NCBI GenBank assembly: GCA_937902605.1
Contig: CALFNC010000096.1
Location: forward strand, 1 to 15,788
Origin: an uncultured Acidobacteriota bacterium
Lineage (GTDB): Bacteria > Acidobacteriota > Thermoanaerobaculia > UBA5066
DNA length: 15,788 bases
Direction of reading: 5' to 3'
Shown here: positions 12,767 through 15,788 of the stretch, piece by piece
Layout: each line of letters opens with the position of its first letter
Position numbering within the stretch: the stretch's first letter is position 1
Program-made: the position numbers and the translations under genes
The notes under the pieces: generated by a model
Seen by the model: only the letters and a program-made list of their open reading frames with translations
What the model was told of the DNA's origin: nothing
Databases searched by the model: none

Positions 12767-12795
12767 GGCCCGGGAGGGGCAATTCCTCCCGGGCC
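12767..12795 (-). terminator. Perfect hairpin between DUF1573 copy A and the small exported protein
   Basis: GGCCCGGGAGG (12767-12777) and CCTCCCGGGCC (12785-12795) form eleven perfect pairs around a seven-base loop. On the minus strand it follows the copy A stop by 27 bases and is not followed by a T-run, so it may act as an mRNA stabiliser or partial terminator that sets the ratio of the first gene to the two downstream genes. Confidence 0.6.
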
Positions 12796-12822
12796 GGACA
12801 TTCTGGGGTCTAAAGCGCGAGA

Positions 12823-13959
12823 TCAGAGGGAGACGCCGCGGAGAGGGACTTTGATCTCGCTCTTGACGGCGTCGTTGGTCCTGATCGTGATCCAGCTGTC
12901 GAACGGACCCTTCTTGATGACCTTCGGGTCGATCGAGACGACGACCTTCACCTTCGTGTTGTCCGAAGACTTCACTTCCGTGACGACGCCCGGGACGCCG
13001 GACTCAGCAGACGTCACCTTGAAGGCACTGTTCTTCGGGTTCCTGTTGACGACGTCGATCTCCCTCGAGAGCCCGCCACCCTTGGGGTCGAACGTCCCGA
13101 ACGTGACCTGACTCGGGAGGACACCGACGCTTTCGTTGATAATCCCGCTCACCTTGATCACGAGTTCGGGTTGCTTGGCGATCCCGGTGATCACCTTGAC
13201 CTCACCGCTGGGAATCCCCGCCGGTGACGTCTTGTCCGCCTTCAGCGTCACCTTCCACTGGGTCTTCCCCTTGCCCTCGACCCGCTCCTTCTCTGTGGCC
13301 GGAGCCAGTGTGGCCGATAGATAGGGATGGGGCACCTCGACCTTCACCGGCTTGAAGGCCGGCTCGTCGGAGCCGAGGATCAGGTCGGAGGTGAGCTCCT
13401 CACCCACCAATCCCTGGATCCGGAAGAAGCCCCACGGCGCGACCTCGACGTACGGCTTCACGTATGCGGAGAGAGTCAGGGAGAACTGTGGCTTCGCGGG
13501 GTCGTTCGTCAGGACGACCGCCGACTTCGAGATCGGTCCGCTGAACGCCTTTGTGTCGATCGTCAGGGTGATCTTCCCCTCTTCCCCGGGCTTGATCACC
13601 TTGTCGAACTTCCCGATCGTGCAGCCGCACGAAGGTTTCACGTCGTTGATGACCAGGTCGCTCTTTCCGTTGTTGCGGACCTTGAAGCTGTACTCGATGG
13701 CCTCTCCCTTGGCCACGGTCCCAAAGTTCTTCGCTTCTTCGACCGGCACGGCCTTCGGCTGGAGGCCCTCCGGCTTGGCGGCGGGGGTGGCATTCACCCC
13801 CGGCGCCGCCGGGGAGGCCTGTGGAGCGGGGGCCGCGCCAGGCGCCTCCGAGAACGCCATGGGGGAGACGAGGGCCGACACCGACACCATGGCCAGCACT
13901 CCGGCCGCCCAGCCAAACCCCTTGCTATCGTTCCACTTTCTGGTCAATCCATCCTTCAC
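12823..13959 (-). CDS. Exported DUF1573 protein with Pro-Ala linker (copy A)
   Basis: The start is GTG at 13959, supported by AGGAGG five bases upstream; an ATG at 14076 would add 39 residues across the promoter and is rejected. The 378-residue product has a long signal peptide (about 1-37, SPMAFS), an Ala/Pro-rich linker (39-70), then a DUF1573 domain with KPSCGCTIGKFDKVIKPGEE (Cys111, Cys113), and two more beta domains. The C-terminal half ends GPFDSWITIRTNDAVKSEIK. It is a clear paralogue of copy B (same order, same NRNPKNSAF/NQNPKNERF strand). The role of the SCGCT motif is not established; a redox, metal or thioester function are possibilities. It is first in its operon and has a consensus TATAAT box. 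Confidence 0.9.
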   Translation of the reverse strand: MKDGLTRKWNDSKGFGWAAGVLAMVSVSALVSPMAFSEAPGAAPAPQASPAAPGVNATPAAKPEGLQPKAVPVEEAKNFGTVAKGEAIEYSFKVRNNGKSDLVINDVKPSCGCTIGKFDKVIKPGEEGKITLTIDTKAFSGPISKSAVVLTNDPAKPQFSLTLSAYVKPYVEVAPWGFFRIQGLVGEELTSDLILGSDEPAFKPVKVEVPHPYLSATLAPATEKERVEGKGKTQWKVTLKADKTSPAGIPSGEVKVITGIAKQPELVIKVSGIINESVGVLPSQVTFGTFDPKGGGLSREIDVVNRNPKNSAFKVTSAESGVPGVVTEVKSSDNTKVKVVVSIDPKVIKKGPFDSWITIRTNDAVKSEIKVPLRGVSL

Positions 13960-14013
13960 GGGATCCTCCTGTCGTCTCCGGCCGGGCCACTTCGCCAGCC
14001 GGGCGAAACACTG

Positions 14014-14019
14014 ATTATA
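14014..14019 (-). promoter_or_regulatory. -10 box TATAAT for the DUF1573 operon
   Basis: On the minus strand TCTATAATCAG contains a perfect TATAAT 54 bases before the GTG start at 13959, giving a leader of roughly 48 bases. The -35 is poor (CTGGCG at a 16-base spacing). This is the best -10 in the window, suggesting strong housekeeping transcription. Confidence 0.68.
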
Positions 14020-14091
14020 GAGAGTCTGCTCGTCGCGCCAGTTTGGCGGTCGCGTTGACGGGCCTCGACCTATCACGCAAACTCCGCGCCC

Positions 14092-15540
14092 GTGTCATCG
14101 CCCCGGACGTTCTATCTGATCGCCCTCGGGGGAACGGCCATGGCCCCGCTTGCCGGGCTCCTGGTGGAACGGGGCGACACGGTCCTCGGATCTGACCTGC
14201 CCCTCTACCCTCCGATGTCGGACCGGATCGCCGCCCTCGGCATCCAGGTTCGTCCTGGATTCGACGCGCGAAACCTCCCAGAGGCGGTGGATCGTGTCGT
14301 CGTCGGCAACCTGGCCGGGAAGGACAACCCGGAGCTCGTGGAGGCCCTCCGGCGGGGGCTCCCCGTTTCGTCTATGCCCGAGACCCTCCACGACGAATTC
14401 CTGGCGGGGCGCCACCCGGTCGTTGTCGCGGGAACCCACGGAAAGACGACGACGACGGCCCTCACCGCCTGGCTCCTCGCCTCGTCCGGCCGGTCCCCCG
14501 GCTACCTCGTCGGCGGCGAACCAATGAACCTTCCGGCCCCTTCCACGATCGGAACGGGTGCGGCATTCGTGGTCGAGGGGGATGAGTACTCGACGTCCTG
14601 GCGCGACAAGGGCCCTAAGTTCCTTCACTACGCCCCCAGGACGCTAATCCTCACCTCGATCGAGTTCGATCACGCCGACCTCTACCGCGACCTCGATGCC
14701 GTCAAGGACGCGTTTCGCAAAGCCGTGGCCCTCGTTCCGCCCGACGGGCTGATCGTCGCGCATGGAGACGACCCGAACGTCCTCGACGTCCTCTCCTCGG
14801 CCAGCGCCCCTGTCCTCCGCTACCGCGTCGAGACCGCGGGCGAGCGGACCGGCGACGAAGGTCTCGTCGCCCGACATGTGTCGTTCGGTCCGGAAGGGAG
14901 CCGATTCACCGTAGTCGAGAACGGCGAGCCTCTCTTCGAGGCACTAATCCCGCTCGCCGGGCGACACAACGTCGCGAACGCCCTCGGCGCGATCGGAGCC
15001 GCACGCCCCTTCGGGCCGGCCCCCCGTGAGCTGTTGGCCGGGCTCGCCTCTTTCGGTGGCGTCCGGCGCCGGCTCGAGGTCCGCGGGACCGAGGGTGGCG
15101 TGACGATCGTTGACGATTTCGCCCACCATCCGACCGCGGTCGGCGAGACGATCCGCGGGGCGCGTGGTCGATTTCCCGGTCGGCGCCTCTGGGCCATCTT
15201 CGAGCCCCGCTCGATCACCGGGGGACGGGCCGATTTCGCTTCGGCCTACCTCTCGGCGCTCTCGGCGGCCGATGCGGTCGCCGTCGCCCGGCCATTTCAC
15301 GCGGCCCGGCTCGGGAGCCCCTCCGGTCCCGGCGCGCTCGACACCGGCTGGCTCGCCGCCGAGCTCACCCGGACCGGCACCCTCGCCTTCGACGCGGACA
15401 GCGCGGAGTCGATCGCCGAAGGTCTCTTTTCACGCCTCCTTCCGGGCGACGTTGTCCTCGTGATGTCATCGGGGAGCTTCGGCGGGCTCTGCGACAAGCT
15501 CCTCGAAGGCCTTCGGGCGCCGAACGGACGATTCTCATAG
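14092..15540 (+). CDS. mpl: UDP-N-acetylmuramate:L-Ala-gamma-D-Glu-meso-DAP ligase Mpl
   Basis: The 482-residue cytoplasmic ligase recycles murein tripeptide by joining it to UDP-MurNAc with ATP. The N-terminal domain keeps the Mur-ligase pattern (FYLIALGGTAMAPLAGLL). The ATP P-loop is GTHGKTTTT at 114-122, the central domain has EGDEYSTSW (162-170) and SIEFDHADLY (189-198), the Mpl form of these motifs, and the C-terminal domain contains DDFAHHPTAVGETI. The length is slightly above the roughly 450-460 residues of E. coli Mpl, extended in the loops. The GTG start at 14092 has no ribosome site and shares the divergent region with the DUF1573 operon. Its end overlaps the convergent dapF gene; both genes concern meso-DAP in peptidoglycan. 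Confidence 0.92.
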   Translation: MSSPRTFYLIALGGTAMAPLAGLLVERGDTVLGSDLPLYPPMSDRIAALGIQVRPGFDARNLPEAVDRVVVGNLAGKDNPELVEALRRGLPVSSMPETLHDEFLAGRHPVVVAGTHGKTTTTALTAWLLASSGRSPGYLVGGEPMNLPAPSTIGTGAAFVVEGDEYSTSWRDKGPKFLHYAPRTLILTSIEFDHADLYRDLDAVKDAFRKAVALVPPDGLIVAHGDDPNVLDVLSSASAPVLRYRVETAGERTGDEGLVARHVSFGPEGSRFTVVENGEPLFEALIPLAGRHNVANALGAIGAARPFGPAPRELLAGLASFGGVRRRLEVRGTEGGVTIVDDFAHHPTAVGETIRGARGRFPGRRLWAIFEPRSITGGRADFASAYLSALSAADAVAVARPFHAARLGSPSGPGALDTGWLAAELTRTGTLAFDADSAESIAEGLFSRLLPGDVVLVMSSGSFGGLCDKLLEGLRAPNGRFS

Positions 15541-15788
15541 GATCTCCTCGTTCAGCGTGCCTTCGAAGACGACGCGCGCATCGCCGGTGAGCGTCACGTC
15601 CCGGGCGAGGCCCCCGTCGAGCCGGAAGTCGACGACCAGATTCTCACCGGAACGCGTCTCGACCGTAACGGGGGGAGCGGTCCCGCCGCGGCTGGCGGCC
15701 ACGACAGCCGCCGCCACGACCCCGGAGCCGCACGCGAGCGTCTCGCCTTCCACCCCCCGCTCCCAGCTCCTGATCGCGAGCCTCCCCC
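15535..15788 (-). CDS. dapF: Diaminopimelate epimerase DapF (N-terminal part beyond the window)
   Basis: Only the C-terminal 83 codons are present; the gene enters from the right edge. The visible frame contains SWERGVEGETLACGSGVVAA, matching the second active-site segment of DapF (usually ERGxxETLACGTG), with the catalytic Cys that acts as base or acid; here the usual GTG tripeptide is GSG. DapF converts LL- to meso-diaminopimelate for lysine and peptidoglycan. A GTG at 15753 inside the frame is not a start, because the conserved WERG sequence continues upstream of it. The stop TGA (15537-15535) overlaps the end of mpl by six bases. Confidence 0.92.
   Translation of the reverse strand, partial: GRLAIRSWERGVEGETLACGSGVVAAAVVAASRGGTAPPVTVETRSGENLVVDFRLDGGLARDVTLTGDARVVFEGTLNEEIL

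Noticed and set aside
13960..14076. Upstream ATG (14076) for DUF1573 copy A
   Set aside because: It would place the TATAAT box and the AGGAGG site inside the coding region and put 39 charged residues before the signal peptide.
1..15788. CRISPR array, insertion sequence, prophage or known defence system
   Set aside because: No regular direct repeats with spacers, no transposase, integrase or phage protein, and no nuclease or defence signature was seen.

Overview
This is a GC-rich bacterial window with closely packed genes on both strands. The encoded lipoprotein signals (lipoboxes), the meso-diaminopimelate peptidoglycan genes (mpl, dapF), the wealth of exported beta-sandwich proteins and the mixture of Shine-Dalgarno and apparently leaderless starts suggest a Gram-negative, Acidobacteriota-like organism. 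That assignment is inference from gene style only; no rRNA or other marker lies in the window.

Left part (1-3480). A ribbon-helix-helix antitoxin-like gene runs off the left edge, with a palindrome over its start region. A tRNA-Pro(GGG) gene follows; it is flanked upstream by a copy of its own 3' end and downstream by the last codons of a lost short-chain dehydrogenase, which marks a rearranged locus. Next comes a three-carbon acid module: an MFS transporter gene that has lost its whole middle, translationally coupled (ATGA overlap) to an intact glycerate 2-kinase, and a divergent D-2-hydroxyacid dehydrogenase of the glyoxylate/hydroxypyruvate reductase type.

Middle part (3481-8972). A DUF4352-like cytoplasmic protein, a 361-base gap holding an orphan terminator-like hairpin, and a small helical lipoprotein with its own terminator. 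Then a DUF421 membrane protein directly abutting a patatin-like lipoprotein, a fatty acyl-CoA reductase-like enzyme with an unusual long N-terminal extension, and a convergent STAS anti-anti-sigma protein.

Right part (9127-15788). Two convergent operons encode six predicted exported proteins. The plus-strand set is a secreted protein with two tandem copies of a beta domain, a DUF4920-like small protein, and a TTG-started lipoprotein. The minus-strand set is a DUF1573 protein, a small exported PH-like protein and a second DUF1573 paralogue, behind a consensus TATAAT box. The two operons meet in a shared CTAG stop quadruplet. The window ends with mpl (murein peptide recycling) converging on dapF (meso-DAP synthesis).

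The most interesting items are the collapsed transporter fused by overlap to glycerate kinase, the two-operon cluster of exported proteins of unknown role, the acyl-CoA reductase beside the patatin lipoprotein, and the scarred tRNA-Pro locus. No mobile element, CRISPR array or defence system was recognised.
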